From positions 1 to 64,000 of the forward strand of contig NZ_JAERQG010000005.1 of NCBI RefSeq assembly GCF_016734805.1: a DNA stretch of 64,000 nt, given 5' to 3'. Numbering within the stretch: the stretch's first letter is position 1; every line of letters starts with the position of its first letter. The notes below the pieces were generated by a model. That model ran no database searches, was not told where the DNA came from, and saw only the letters and a program-made list of their open reading frames with translations. Both the position numbers and the translations under genes were made by a program. This DNA is from Marivirga atlantica (GTDB taxonomy: Bacteria > Bacteroidota > Bacteroidia > Cytophagales > Cyclobacteriaceae). Of the stretch, positions 26,410 through 34,651 are shown piece by piece.

Positions 26410-29400
26410 AATAGTGTCTTTTTAAGTTTTCTTTCCTCTCTCATAGCATATAAAACCGGTACTATAAAGTAGGTGACTGCAGCGAAGAGCATACCTCCAA
26501 AGGCTGGAATTGCCATAGGGATCATAATGTCTGCCCCACGACCCGTTGAGGTAAGAATCGGTAGCAAGGCAATGATAGTGGTGGCAGAGGTCATTACGGC
26601 AGGTTTTATTCTTCGTTGACCAGCTTCCACTGTCGCTGCTCTTATTCCTTTCAGATTGTCTGTTTTATTACGATTAAAACTTTGGTCTAAATAAGTAGCC
26701 ATTAATACTCCATCATCCGTGGCTATACCAAACAAGGCAATAAACCCGACCCACACAGCCACACTTAGATTAATCGTTTGTATTTGGAAAAGATCTCGGA
26801 AATTAGTACCGAAAAGGGAGAAGTCAGCAAACCAGGTTTGTCCATACAACCATAGCATGATAAAACCTCCACTAAAGGCCATGGCAATACCAGTAAATAC
26901 CATCAATGAAGTGGCTACTGATTTAAACTGGAAGTAGAGTATCAAAAAGACAATCCCCAGAACCAATGGAACGATAATAGCAAGCCTTTTTTCAGCCCTT
27001 ACCTGATTCTCATAACTGCCGGAGAACTTGTAGCTGATACCGGCAGGAACAATTAAATCCCCAGCATCTATCCTGGCCTCGATAGCCGCCTGTGCGTCAT
27101 TGACCACTCCCACTTCTGAGTATCCGTCCCTTTTGTCAAATAATACATAACCTACCAAAAAAGTCTCCTCACTTTTGATCGCCTGTGGGCCACGTATATA
27201 CTCAAAGTCCACCACCTGGCTGATCGGTATCTGTGCACCCGTTGGGGTGGGCAATAATATTTTGCCCAATGCTTCGGGATCGTCCCTAAGTTCACGAGGG
27301 TAACGTACCCTCACCGGAAAACGCTCCCGACCTTCTACGGTAGAAGTAATTTTCATTCCTCCAATGGCTGTTTCAATGGTCTGCTGTACATCTTCCACAT
27401 TGAGCCCGTAGCGTGAAATTTCATCACGGTTGATATTCAAATGAAGATAGGGCTTACCCACAATCCTGTCGGCAAACACGGCTTCCGCTTTTACCGAAGG
27501 CACTACTTTCAATACTTCCTCAAGCTGCAGTCCGAAGTTTTCTATCGTTTTTAGGTCTGGACCGTACACTTTAATCCCCATAGGGGCACGCATACCTGTT
27601 TGGAGCATGACCAAGCGGGTTTCAATAGGCTGCAGCTTTGGCGCTGAAGTAACTCCAGGGATTTTAGTGACCTTTACAATTTCATTCCAAATATCATCCG
27701 GAGATTCAATTTGCGGCCGCCAGTTGCGGAAATAATTCCCGTTATCATCAGGGATGAGCTCCTCCAAAACAACACCTCGGTTAATGGCTTCTTCGTTAGA
27801 AAGGCTATCTCCGCTGTGAAGTATGAAGCGATCTTCCTTGTCAACCTTAAACCTTACCCGGTGCCCTTTTTCATTGAGCATGTACTCCGTTTTATAGTTG
27901 ATGATATTTTCGTACATGGAAATAGGTGCCGGATCAAGGGCAGATTCTACCCGTCCAAGTTTGCCTACCGTTAATTCTACTTCCGGAATGTTGGTCAGAA
28001 GCATATCCAACTGACCAACTACTTTACGGTTGAACTCAATACCGGAATGAGGCATGGAGGTGGGCATGAGCAGGAAACTTCCTTCGTCCAGAGAAGGCAT
28101 AAATTCTTTTCCTACACCCGGGAAGGTATGGGTCAGGCCTGACCAAACTGTAGTTGTCCGGATATCCCAGCCGAGATTGTCCAATGCTTTAGGAATAAAC
28201 CCGAAAATGGTATTAAACCCTAACCAAACATTTACGCCAAGCAAAATCAGGAAAGTAGGTATCAATAAAAAGGTTACTTTATTGTCCAGGCACCATTTTA
28301 ATATAGATTTGTAGTAATATTCTAAAAGCGTAAATGAGCCAAGGATAAAACCTACCAATAAGGTCACGAAAATAAAGTTGAGTAACAGAGACTTTGAGGC
28401 TCCCAGTGGTAGCCAATATTTAGCTAAAAGCCAGGTTACTCCAATAAGTACAATGATCAGCTCGGCATAATTGAAGAGAAATAATACAGGCCTGGAAAAG
28501 CCTTCCTTTTTAGTGTCAAAAATATTCTTCACAATTCCAATTGCACCAAACAGTACCAGCAAAACACCACCCCATATTTGACCAATAAAGAGCCCTACAA
28601 TTCCAAATAGTACTAATGCATAGCCGCCATATTTCTTAAGAAATTTATTATTGATTTTGAACCCAAAGAACCAATGTGCCAAGGTAGGCATGATCAATAG
28701 ACTCACTAACAGCGCAGCTACCAGGGCAAAGGTCTTTGTGAATGCCAAAGGTCCAAAGAGCTTTCCTTCAGCTGCTTGCATGGTAAATACCGGAATGAAG
28801 CTGACAATGGTGGTGGAAACAGCGGTGAGAATAGCAGTACCCACTTCCGAAGCTCCATTGTAAATGGTATCTATCAGTTTTTGACCAGGAGGAGCCTCAT
28901 CTATATGTTTAATAATGTTTTCGGAAAGTATTACTCCCAAATCCACCATTGTACCAATGGCAATGGCAATACCGGAAAGTGCAACTATATTGGCATCTAC
29001 ACCAAAATAGCGCATGGCGATAAACACCATCAATACTGCAATGGGCAGGATACTTGAAATGAGAAATGAAGCCCTGAGATTATACACCATCACGATCACT
29101 ACCAAAATGGTAATGAGCACTTGAAGCGAAATGGCTTCTTCCAGGGTTCCCAATGTTTCATAAATAAGCTCGGAGCGGTCATAAAACGGAACGATGGTTA
29201 ACTGGCTTTCCCTTCCATCTGCCAACGTTTTTTTCGGCAGTCCCGGGGCTATTTCTTTGATCTTATCCTTGACGTTGTTAATGACCTGCAAGGGATTGGC
29301 ACCATAGCGGGCCACCACTACGCCACCTACCACTTCAGCACCGTCTTTATCCAGCAGACCTCTACGGGTGGATGGCCCCAAGGTGACTACACCAATGTCT

Positions 29401-30230
29401 TTAATACGGACGGGAACATTTTCCTGAACGGCCACCACGGCCTTTTCAATGTCTTCTACTTTTTTGATGTATCCCAAACCACGCACCAGGTATTCTGCCT
29501 GGTTGATCTCGATGGTTTTAGCCCCTACGTCTTTGTTTGATTTCTGTACCGCCTGCATTACTTTATGCAAAGGGATATCATAGGCTTTAAGGGCATCGGG
29601 GTTAACATCAATCTGATACTCCTGTACAAAACCACCAATGGAAGCGACCTCTGAAACGCCTTCTGTTGCGTTTAATCCATATTTGACGTAGAAGTCTTGT
29701 ACAGTACGGATTTCGTGGAGATCCCATCCTCCGGTAGGGTTTCCATCCTTATCTCTACCCTCAATGGTATACCAGTACACCTGACCCAAAGCGGTTGCAT
29801 CCGGCCCCAGTGCGGGCTGAACTCCTTCCGGTAATAAGCCGGAAGGCAAGGAACTTAGCTTCTCAAGGATACGGGAACGTGACCAGTAAAACTCAATATC
29901 TTCACTGAAAATGATGAAGATACTGGAGAAGCCAAATATGGACGAGCTCCGAATAGATTTTACACCCGGAATACCTAATAAATAGGTTGTCAGCGGATAG
30001 GAAATTTGGTCTTCTATGTCTTGTGGTGATCGGCCCTGCCACTGGGTGAAGACGATCTGTTGGTTTTCCCCGATATCAGGGATAGCATCTACGGGTACAG
30101 GATCGGAAGGCAACGCACCTATCTGCCAGCCGAAAGGGGCGGTCACAATGCCCCATGCAATGAAGCCAATTAAGATGAGAACGGTAACTAACTTGTTTTC
30201 AAGAAAGTATTTAATGATTTTATTAAGCAT
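26406..30230 (-). CDS. cusA: CusA-type Cu+/Ag+ RND efflux permease
   Basis: A 1274-residue RND pump of the heavy-metal branch, longer than the 1047 residues of E. coli CusA because of inserts between the two halves (a long membrane/loop stretch around residues 560-660). The helix-4 motif is AIAIGTMVDLGVILSENIIKH, as in monovalent-metal exporters, which differs from the DFG motif of the pump at 1-1633. DEGSFLLMPTSMPHSG and LQTGMRAPMGIKVYGPD are Met-containing periplasmic segments comparable to the methionine relay of CusA. It is the first gene of the cusA-tolC-cusB unit. Confidence 0.95.
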   Translation of the reverse strand: MLNKIIKYFLENKLVTVLILIGFIAWGIVTAPFGWQIGALPSDPVPVDAIPDIGENQQIVFTQWQGRSPQDIEDQISYPLTTYLLGIPGVKSIRSSSIFGFSSIFIIFSEDIEFYWSRSRILEKLSSLPSGLLPEGVQPALGPDATALGQVYWYTIEGRDKDGNPTGGWDLHEIRTVQDFYVKYGLNATEGVSEVASIGGFVQEYQIDVNPDALKAYDIPLHKVMQAVQKSNKDVGAKTIEINQAEYLVRGLGYIKKVEDIEKAVVAVQENVPVRIKDIGVVTLGPSTRRGLLDKDGAEVVGGVVVARYGANPLQVINNVKDKIKEIAPGLPKKTLADGRESQLTIVPFYDRSELIYETLGTLEEAISLQVLITILVVIVMVYNLRASFLISSILPIAVLMVFIAMRYFGVDANIVALSGIAIAIGTMVDLGVILSENIIKHIDEAPPGQKLIDTIYNGASEVGTAILTAVSTTIVSFIPVFTMQAAEGKLFGPLAFTKTFALVAALLVSLLIMPTLAHWFFGFKINNKFLKKYGGYALVLFGIVGLFIGQIWGGVLLVLFGAIGIVKNIFDTKKEGFSRPVLFLFNYAELIIVLIGVTWLLAKYWLPLGASKSLLLNFIFVTLLVGFILGSFTLLEYYYKSILKWCLDNKVTFLLIPTFLILLGVNVWLGFNTIFGFIPKALDNLGWDIRTTTVWSGLTHTFPGVGKEFMPSLDEGSFLLMPTSMPHSGIEFNRKVVGQLDMLLTNIPEVELTVGKLGRVESALDPAPISMYENIINYKTEYMLNEKGHRVRFKVDKEDRFILHSGDSLSNEEAINRGVVLEELIPDDNGNYFRNWRPQIESPDDIWNEIVKVTKIPGVTSAPKLQPIETRLVMLQTGMRAPMGIKVYGPDLKTIENFGLQLEEVLKVVPSVKAEAVFADRIVGKPYLHLNINRDEISRYGLNVEDVQQTIETAIGGMKITSTVEGRERFPVRVRYPRELRDDPEALGKILLPTPTGAQIPISQVVDFEYIRGPQAIKSEETFLVGYVLFDKRDGYSEVGVVNDAQAAIEARIDAGDLIVPAGISYKFSGSYENQVRAEKRLAIIVPLVLGIVFLILYFQFKSVATSLMVFTGIAMAFSGGFIMLWLYGQTWFADFSLFGTNFRDLFQIQTINLSVAVWVGFIALFGIATDDGVLMATYLDQSFNRNKTDNLKGIRAATVEAGQRRIKPAVMTSATTIIALLPILTSTGRGADIMIPMAIPAFGGMLFAAVTYFIVPVLYAMREERKLKKTLL

Positions 30231-30296
30231 AATATGAGTTTGTATGGAACTATGAAGTACAGCTCGGATTGAACCCTCCGGTAAAGAGGAATTCAG

Positions 30297-30321
30297 GTCA
30301 TGAGTGTAATTATCTCATGAC
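30297..30321. promoter_or_regulatory. Interrupted palindrome upstream of the cusA operon (possible operator)
   Basis: GTCATGAG, nine bases, CTCATGAC: two perfect 8-base arms centred about 80 bases upstream of the cusA start codon. There is no T run after it, so it does not look like a terminator for the gene ending at 30339. A binding site for a dimeric metal regulator is inferred. Confidence 0.35.
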
Positions 30322-30338
30322 TAATCATATTATGCAGT

Positions 30339-30761
30339 TTAAATAAGGAATGACTGAAACAGCACTGGAAAGTCCTGCCTCAGTTTGGGAGGGGAATAGC
30401 TTAAGTAATGTATGTCTGCGTCAACAGCAAAAGGATCTATACTCAAATAGGTATAAGCAAATGCAACAAGAAAATCCAGTTGGATGGACTTTAGCACAAT
30501 TTTAGTTGTAGTGGCATCATCAGACTCTATAGATGCATATTGATTTTCGCAACAGCCTTTTTTTTGAAATTGATGTCCGGTATGGTTGTTTTCATTGATA
30601 CAGCCCATTTCCATTTGGTCCATGCCACAATCCAAATCAGTTTGACCGAAAGTAATTGCCATTTTGGCTACATGCTCACCGCAAAGGTGTGTAGCCATAG
30701 TTACTCCACTGCTACTGGCTAGCATTATGAATAGGAGAAATATGGAAATGACTTTTTTCAT
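30339..30761 (-). CDS. HYC_CC_PP-type exported protein
   Basis: About 140 residues starting MKKVISIFLLFIMLASSSGV, a clear signal peptide. A longer frame extends 25 residues upstream but would put the signal inside the protein, so the ATG at 30761 is chosen. The mature part has HLCGEH, a Met/Cys segment (DCGMDQMEMGC), HTGHQFQKKGCCENQ (the HxC, CC elements) and a C-terminal Pro-containing tail (YSPPKLRQDFPVLFQSFLI). This matches the small HYC_CC_PP family found near cus/czc genes in Bacteroidota. It is probably a periplasmic or outer-membrane metal binder. Confidence 0.78.
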   Translation of the reverse strand: MKKVISIFLLFIMLASSSGVTMATHLCGEHVAKMAITFGQTDLDCGMDQMEMGCINENNHTGHQFQKKGCCENQYASIESDDATTTKIVLKSIQLDFLVAFAYTYLSIDPFAVDADIHYLSYSPPKLRQDFPVLFQSFLI

Positions 30762-30900
30762 TTGATACTGCTTAACGCAATTCTCTTTTAAATAGTTTAA
30801 AAATAACTCTTTTACGTTAGTGGAGCAAATATACAATCAATTAATTAACCTACTGTTATAGAATTTTCTGAAAAAGTTATAAAATTTTAGATGCCATTAA

Positions 30901-31233
30901 TCATAATCCAAGATAGTTCAAAACAAACATAGAAAGTACAAGCAGCGTAGTAATCCACAAAAAAACCTTGCTCGGCATATTTTTATTTCTTCCATTTTTA
31001 CAATTCTCACAGCTTTGAGTTTTCCTTTTCGGAGGGTAGGTCTTATAGAATGTAAAACCCAGTGACAAGAAAGCAACTGCATACAAATAAGGCCGTAGAG
31101 GATGTAGCCATGAAAACCACGAGAATGCGCCAGATACACCTGCCATGGTAGTGAGTATGGCAGGTCCCCAGCAACAAAAGAATGGGGCAATGGCAGTAAC
31201 CAGACTTAGACTTAACAAAGTATTTTTCTTCAT
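30901..31233 (-). CDS. merT: MerT-like mercuric/metal transport membrane protein
   Basis: A 110-residue inner-membrane protein. The first helix carries the vicinal Cys pair (APFFCCWGPA) that takes Hg2+ or another soft metal from the periplasm. A second helix pair follows (LHPLRPYLYAVAFLSLGFTFYKTYPP), and a cytoplasmic loop contains SCENC, a second Cys pair. It has no C-terminal HMA domain, in contrast to the MerTP at 36563-37237. It follows the secreted HMA gene by 8 bases. Confidence 0.88.
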   Translation of the reverse strand: MKKNTLLSLSLVTAIAPFFCCWGPAILTTMAGVSGAFSWFSWLHPLRPYLYAVAFLSLGFTFYKTYPPKRKTQSCENCKNGRNKNMPSKVFLWITTLLVLSMFVLNYLGL

Positions 31234-31241
31234 ATAATCCG

Positions 31242-31733
31242 TTAAGATTTTAAGACTTCAATAATCCTGATACCCCATTGACTACTTAACCGATCATCCT
31301 CTTCGTCTTTTACCAATCCTTTTAACTGGATATTGCCGGGATTAAGCTTAGATAGTATGTCACTAGGAGTATCATCGCTGACAATGAATGTTTCTCCATT
31401 GACCTTAATTCTCCACTCATTGCCCTCACTAAGCAGTTCTCCTTTTAACGTAATTTCAGCATTTCTGGCTGAAAATCCATTATTCTTCACTTCTTCCTGG
31501 ATTTTTTGCAAGGTCAGTTCATTGGTGGCAGCAAGCGTAAGATAGGCTTTGCCATCATTGAGGCTTACTCTTACACTTTCCAGTCCATCCATTTTCTTGA
31601 GTCCACGCTCCAGGCCATAGGCACAAGGGGCACAGTCCATCCCAAATACTTCCTGATCTACTTTGATCAACTGAGCCATTGCACCGCTCATACTAAAAAT
31701 TATCAAAAATGCTATTATTCCTAATCTTTTCAT
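31242..31733 (-). CDS. Secreted protein with HMA domain and extra C-terminal domain
   Basis: A 163-residue protein with a signal peptide (GIIAFLIIFSMSGAMAQ) and a periplasmic HMA domain carrying GMDCAPCAYGLERGLKK (CxxC at about 32-35). The remaining 75 residues form an extension (ITLKGELLSEGNEWRIKVNGETFIV..LVKDEEDDRLSSQWGIRIIEV) that resembles no domain I can name. It is MerP-like in location but longer. It lies between an outer-membrane barrel gene and merT and would bind metal in the periplasm. Confidence 0.85.
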   Translation of the reverse strand: MKRLGIIAFLIIFSMSGAMAQLIKVDQEVFGMDCAPCAYGLERGLKKMDGLESVRVSLNDGKAYLTLAATNELTLQKIQEEVKNNGFSARNAEITLKGELLSEGNEWRIKVNGETFIVSDDTPSDILSKLNPGNIQLKGLVKDEEDDRLSSQWGIRIIEVLKS

Positions 31734-31754
31734 TTTCTTCTGTTTTTTTAAATT

Positions 31755-32591
31755 TTATAACCAATAACTAATGTTCATTGAAAGCCTGTATTTCTCTTTT
31801 GGGCCTTGTACCACATCCTGATAGACCGGAAATAATGCACCAAAGGATATGCCCCAGGCTCCATAAAGCCCCAGGAATGAAGGGCCGAGCATAACTTTTT
31901 TCCCTCTTTGATCAACGAGGGTAAGCTGACCTTCACTGGTATTAGTTCCGGGAAACTCCGCCAGCGATTCTACAAATACCCTCCAGTCTGGCTTTGGATA
32001 GTCTCCCATAAATATATTTGGCCGATAACCGACTACAAGACTTGCGTAAAGCAGGTCGCCTAATTGATCATTGCCTTCCTCAAAATAATATTGATAACCA
32101 CCGCCTACCCAGGCATACCAGGTACGTGAAGCATAACCGGTAGAGATTGCTCCATGAATAGAGTTGCTTACATTAATACCTCCCCTGGATTCTTCGGTAG
32201 GTGTCGAAACACTTAAAATAGCCGTGGATTCAAAGCGTTTGCCAACACCAAATGCATTGGAAAAGAAACGGTACCATACCGATGCTTCTATATCTCCATT
32301 TGCCGGCATGTTGTTGTTACCTCTTGTTCTGGGTGCTTCAGACAATCTGTTGACCATGGTGGGTGTCGTGATATTAATTTGCAGATCTTCCGTCACGCCA
32401 TACGACCAGATGTACCTAAGCATAAAGGATTGATCATCTTCGGTAGCCAGGCTCATAGCTGCTGCATTAAAGTCAAATCCTCCTTTTGCCAATGTGGGGG
32501 TTTGTAAGCCATAAAGGGGTCCGTGTCCCTGAGCGCTGACCTTAGAAATGGCTGTAACAGTTAGTAATATTAAAAAGACTGTACTTTTCAT
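31755..32591 (-). CDS. Outer-membrane beta-barrel protein (transporter-like)
   Basis: A 278-residue protein with a signal peptide (LILLTVTAISKVSAQ), then alternating aromatic/polar strands and a C-terminal ...MNISYWL, ending in the aromatic residue expected for insertion by the Bam machinery. The start after the signal (GHGPLYGLQTPTLAKGGFDFNAAAMSL) resembles barrel proteins of the Phenol_MetA_deg/MetA-pathway family. Its placement between Csp/MerC-like genes and a secreted HMA protein suggests a metal pathway across the outer membrane (inference). Confidence 0.8.
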   Translation of the reverse strand: MKSTVFLILLTVTAISKVSAQGHGPLYGLQTPTLAKGGFDFNAAAMSLATEDDQSFMLRYIWSYGVTEDLQINITTPTMVNRLSEAPRTRGNNNMPANGDIEASVWYRFFSNAFGVGKRFESTAILSVSTPTEESRGGINVSNSIHGAISTGYASRTWYAWVGGGYQYYFEEGNDQLGDLLYASLVVGYRPNIFMGDYPKPDWRVFVESLAEFPGTNTSEGQLTLVDQRGKKVMLGPSFLGLYGAWGISFGALFPVYQDVVQGPKEKYRLSMNISYWL

Positions 32592-32600
32592 CGTATTATT

Positions 32601-33005
32601 TTAAAGTCCTAAAAATTGTTGAATTGGTAGTAGCAGGTAAGCTGAGAATAGTCCGAGAAGGTATAAACCAAAGGATATCCATAGAATAATTTTACTCCAG
32701 CGGGCGGCTGTATCGCATGGTGTCTCATTGCCATATTCGTCTATTTCACAGGCCTGATCTATTTTGCGGCCATAAAACAGCCAAAAGTTAAACCCGATCA
32801 AAATACCTGCTGCCAGAAAAGTCCATTCCTTATACTTGCTCAGCCAGATCAATGCCGGAAAGTCCGAAACCATTCCGGCCACTACTGCGCCCATCCCTAC
32901 TGCCACGAGTAGTGACGGAAGGGCACAGCACAGCAAGGTAAATACTGAGGTAAACAAGGACGCTATGCTGACGAAATCCTGCTTTAGTGATTTTAAGACT
33001 TCCAT
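32601..33005 (-). CDS. MerC/MerT-like metal transport membrane protein
   Basis: About 134 residues starting MEVLKSLKQDFVSIASLFTS. A longer frame (to 33137) overlaps the Cys-rich gene and has no matching N-terminus, so the internal ATG at 33005 is used; it lies 5 bases from the preceding stop. The first helix has TLLCCALPSLLVAVG, the vicinal Cys pair of mercury transporters, followed by three more helices and a loop with CEIDEYGNETPC. Metal uptake or relay across the inner membrane is inferred from the CC motif and neighbours. Confidence 0.82.
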   Translation of the reverse strand: MEVLKSLKQDFVSIASLFTSVFTLLCCALPSLLVAVGMGAVVAGMVSDFPALIWLSKYKEWTFLAAGILIGFNFWLFYGRKIDQACEIDEYGNETPCDTAARWSKIILWISFGLYLLGLFSAYLLLPIQQFLGL

Positions 33006-33009
33006 AAGA

Positions 33010-33342
33010 TTATGCCGCCATTTTAGCGCAACTTTCTGCGCAGGCCGCACATTTTTCCGCACACTGCTTGCACACCTCACTGTCAAATTTTCCGCACTCT
33101 TCTGCACAGGCTTTGCATAGGTCAGCGCAAATGGCACAAACCCTGCTCGCGTAATCGGACTGGGAAGCCAGCATCTGTGTACATGCCGTACACAGCGCGA
33201 TACAGTCCAGGCAAAGCTGGTGGCACTTTTTCATGTCGGACTCGCCTAAGTGCTGATCCAGACAGATGCGTGCTGCAGTTATACAGGCGTTACAATTGTC
33301 AATACATTGCTGTAAGTCATTATTTAAAGGTTTCTTCGTAAT
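33010..33342 (-). CDS. Cys-rich four-helix copper-storage (Csp/DUF326) protein, start ATT or truncated
   Basis: The frame from 33342 reads ITKKPLNNDLQQCIDNCNAC and onward to a four-helix bundle with 20 Cys, mostly as CxxxC/CxxC, typical of Csp-type copper storage proteins (about 110 residues). Only the part from the Met at 33234 (74 residues) has a standard start, and it lacks the first helix (CIDNCNACITAARICLDQH). The natural first codon is ATT, probably a mutated ATG, with a stop just upstream. It is either translated from ATT or N-terminally truncated. It would bind many Cu+ ions in the cytoplasm. Confidence 0.78.
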   Translation of the reverse strand: MTKKPLNNDLQQCIDNCNACITAARICLDQHLGESDMKKCHQLCLDCIALCTACTQMLASQSDYASRVCAICADLCKACAEECGKFDSEVCKQCAEKCAACAESCAKMAA

Positions 33343-33369
33343 TGTGGTTTATATTAATTCCCCCCACTA

Positions 33370-33413
33370 GCACGGCAGCAAGGGAAAATAAATAAAGTAA
33401 GCCGTGCCTTGCT
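33370..33413. promoter_or_regulatory. Interleaved inverted repeats (possible pseudoknot) upstream of the Csp-type gene
   Basis: Four 7-base arms occur in order: GCACGGC (33370), AGCAAGG (33377), GCCGTGC (33401) and CCTTGCT (33407). The first is the complement of the third and the second that of the fourth, so the order is A-B-A'-B', a layout that allows two alternative hairpins or an H-type pseudoknot. It lies between the thioredoxin-like gene stop and the unusual start of the Csp-type gene. It may be an RNA switch or a protein-binding site. Confidence 0.4.
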
Positions 33414-33418
33414 TACTT

Positions 33419-33688
33419 TTATCCTTGTCCTATGCCCGCTTTGATCAGCTCTTCTTTAGAAATCCCCTGATTTTCACAGCAGGATAAAAGCGAGCCATTC
33501 ACCGCGATGGCAGGTACTTTTTTGATCCCATATTCTTCCAGCTTGCTCAGACAAGTCTTGTCCTCACACTGCTTCACCAAATCATAAATGGTGATCTCGC
33601 ATTGCTCACAAGCCAGACCTTTCACCATTTGAACTACCGGGTCGCAAACAGGGCAGTTTGCTGTAAATATTTCTACTTGTCTTTTCAT
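33419..33688 (-). CDS. Thioredoxin-like small protein
   Basis: An 89-residue cytosolic thioredoxin/glutaredoxin-fold protein: strand QVEIFTANCPVCDP, with the redox CPVC at about residues 12-15, a helix, strand, LSKLEEYGIKKVPAIAVNG (the cis-Pro of the fold) and a C-terminal helix. It has further cysteines (CEQC, CEDKTC, SCC), which is unusual for a simple redoxin and fits metal handling. It lies between the broken membrane protein gene and the Csp-type gene and may reduce or exchange metal-thiols. Confidence 0.87.
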   Translation of the reverse strand: MKRQVEIFTANCPVCDPVVQMVKGLACEQCEITIYDLVKQCEDKTCLSKLEEYGIKKVPAIAVNGSLLSCCENQGISKEELIKAGIGQG

Positions 33689-33794
33689 CTTTTCCTCCTT
33701 TTAAAATGTTCAGTTTTATATGTTTCAGGCTCTCACCAGATAAGAACAATTCAAAGGTAAGTTCAGGGAGGGGGTGGTAGCCAAGGATAAACAG

Positions 33795-34217
33795 CTAGAA
33801 AAGTTGATTTATTTTTTTGGTTATAAAAAAAGTAAGGATTGGTAGCAAAACAATGGCTAGAAATGGGGAAAGACCAATATTTAAAAAAGGGACTAACGGC
33901 ATTTGATCTGAATACTGCCACCAATCCATGATCAATGCTATTTTTTCAGCCATGACCGATACCACGGCACTTATGACCAGGGTTGTAGCAACTTTGGTTG
34001 CTGTAAAATGATATATCCAGCTTGTATTTCTGAAAATGACGGCTACTAAAAAATATACCAGAAAAATGAGCATCACGTCTCCAAGAGCACAGAGCAGAAA
34101 ATATATCTGCTCCATCCATTCAGCCTAATTCGAGTACAATGAAAAGTGCAGGTTCTCCCAGAAAATACTCAGCAGGAAGCCAATAGAAGCCATCGGTAAA
34201 TAGACAGCCTTACTCAT
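33795..34217 (-). pseudogene. Paralogue of the membrane protein at 9289-9816, broken by an in-frame TAG
   Basis: The ATG at 34217 (overlapping the CsoR-type stop by 6 bases) opens MSKAVYLPMASIGFLLSIFWE, then NLHFSLYSN, and a TAG at 34125-34127. After it the frame continues AEWMEQIYFLLCALGDVMLIF and on to MPLVPFLNIGLSPFLAIVLLP. The two parts together align with the protein at 9289-9816 (FVWEV/FWEN, CALxxD, RNxxWI, MPLxPxxxxGxSP). Without readthrough only a 106-residue product starting at 34115 could be made, lacking the first helix. Confidence 0.75.
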
Positions 34218-34575
34218 TTTGCCTACTACTACCCATACGCTGTTTCAATTCAGCAATCTCCTTCATTATAGTGGTGAGATTATCTAGTTGAAGATTTGGA
34301 AACTGCTGCCGGATAAACTCTATACGGTCTTCATTGCCACAATTGCCGGGGCAGGCTTCAACGGTTTCCGAAACCTTAATGGCGAGAGCTTTCCGGTAGG
34401 CTTCATCCAATAATAAATAATGAGCCTTATCAAGTCCTTTTTGCGCAGCTTTGAACTGTAACAAAATTTTTTCCGGATCTTTTCCCTCATCCAGCATTTT
34501 TATCAAACCATCCATTTGGCCTTTGATGCTTTGAAGCCGTGTTTTTATATCCTTTGTCAGGTCTTTGGGTATCAT
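34210..34575 (-). CDS. CsoR/FrmR-family metal-responsive repressor without the usual Cu ligands
   Basis: A 121-residue all-helical protein of the CsoR family: RLQSIKGQMDGLIKMLDEG, KILLQFKAAQKGLDKAHYLLLDEAYRK and a C-terminal helix. In Mycobacterium CsoR the Cu+ ligands are Cys36, His61 and Cys65; the aligned residues here are Pro, Ala and Ala. A different Cys pair is present later (ACPGNCGNED). It may sense another metal or a thiol signal with these cysteines. It precedes the MerA-like gene by 76 bases within the mercury module and probably regulates its own operon. Confidence 0.87.
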   Translation of the reverse strand: MIPKDLTKDIKTRLQSIKGQMDGLIKMLDEGKDPEKILLQFKAAQKGLDKAHYLLLDEAYRKALAIKVSETVEACPGNCGNEDRIEFIRQQFPNLQLDNLTTIMKEIAELKQRMGSSRQNE

Positions 34576-34651
34576 AATACTTCGTGTTTTGCTAAATATA
34601 CGTTTCCAACTAGAGAGGTCAACAACATATTTTGTGGTTTTTTAATTTAGA

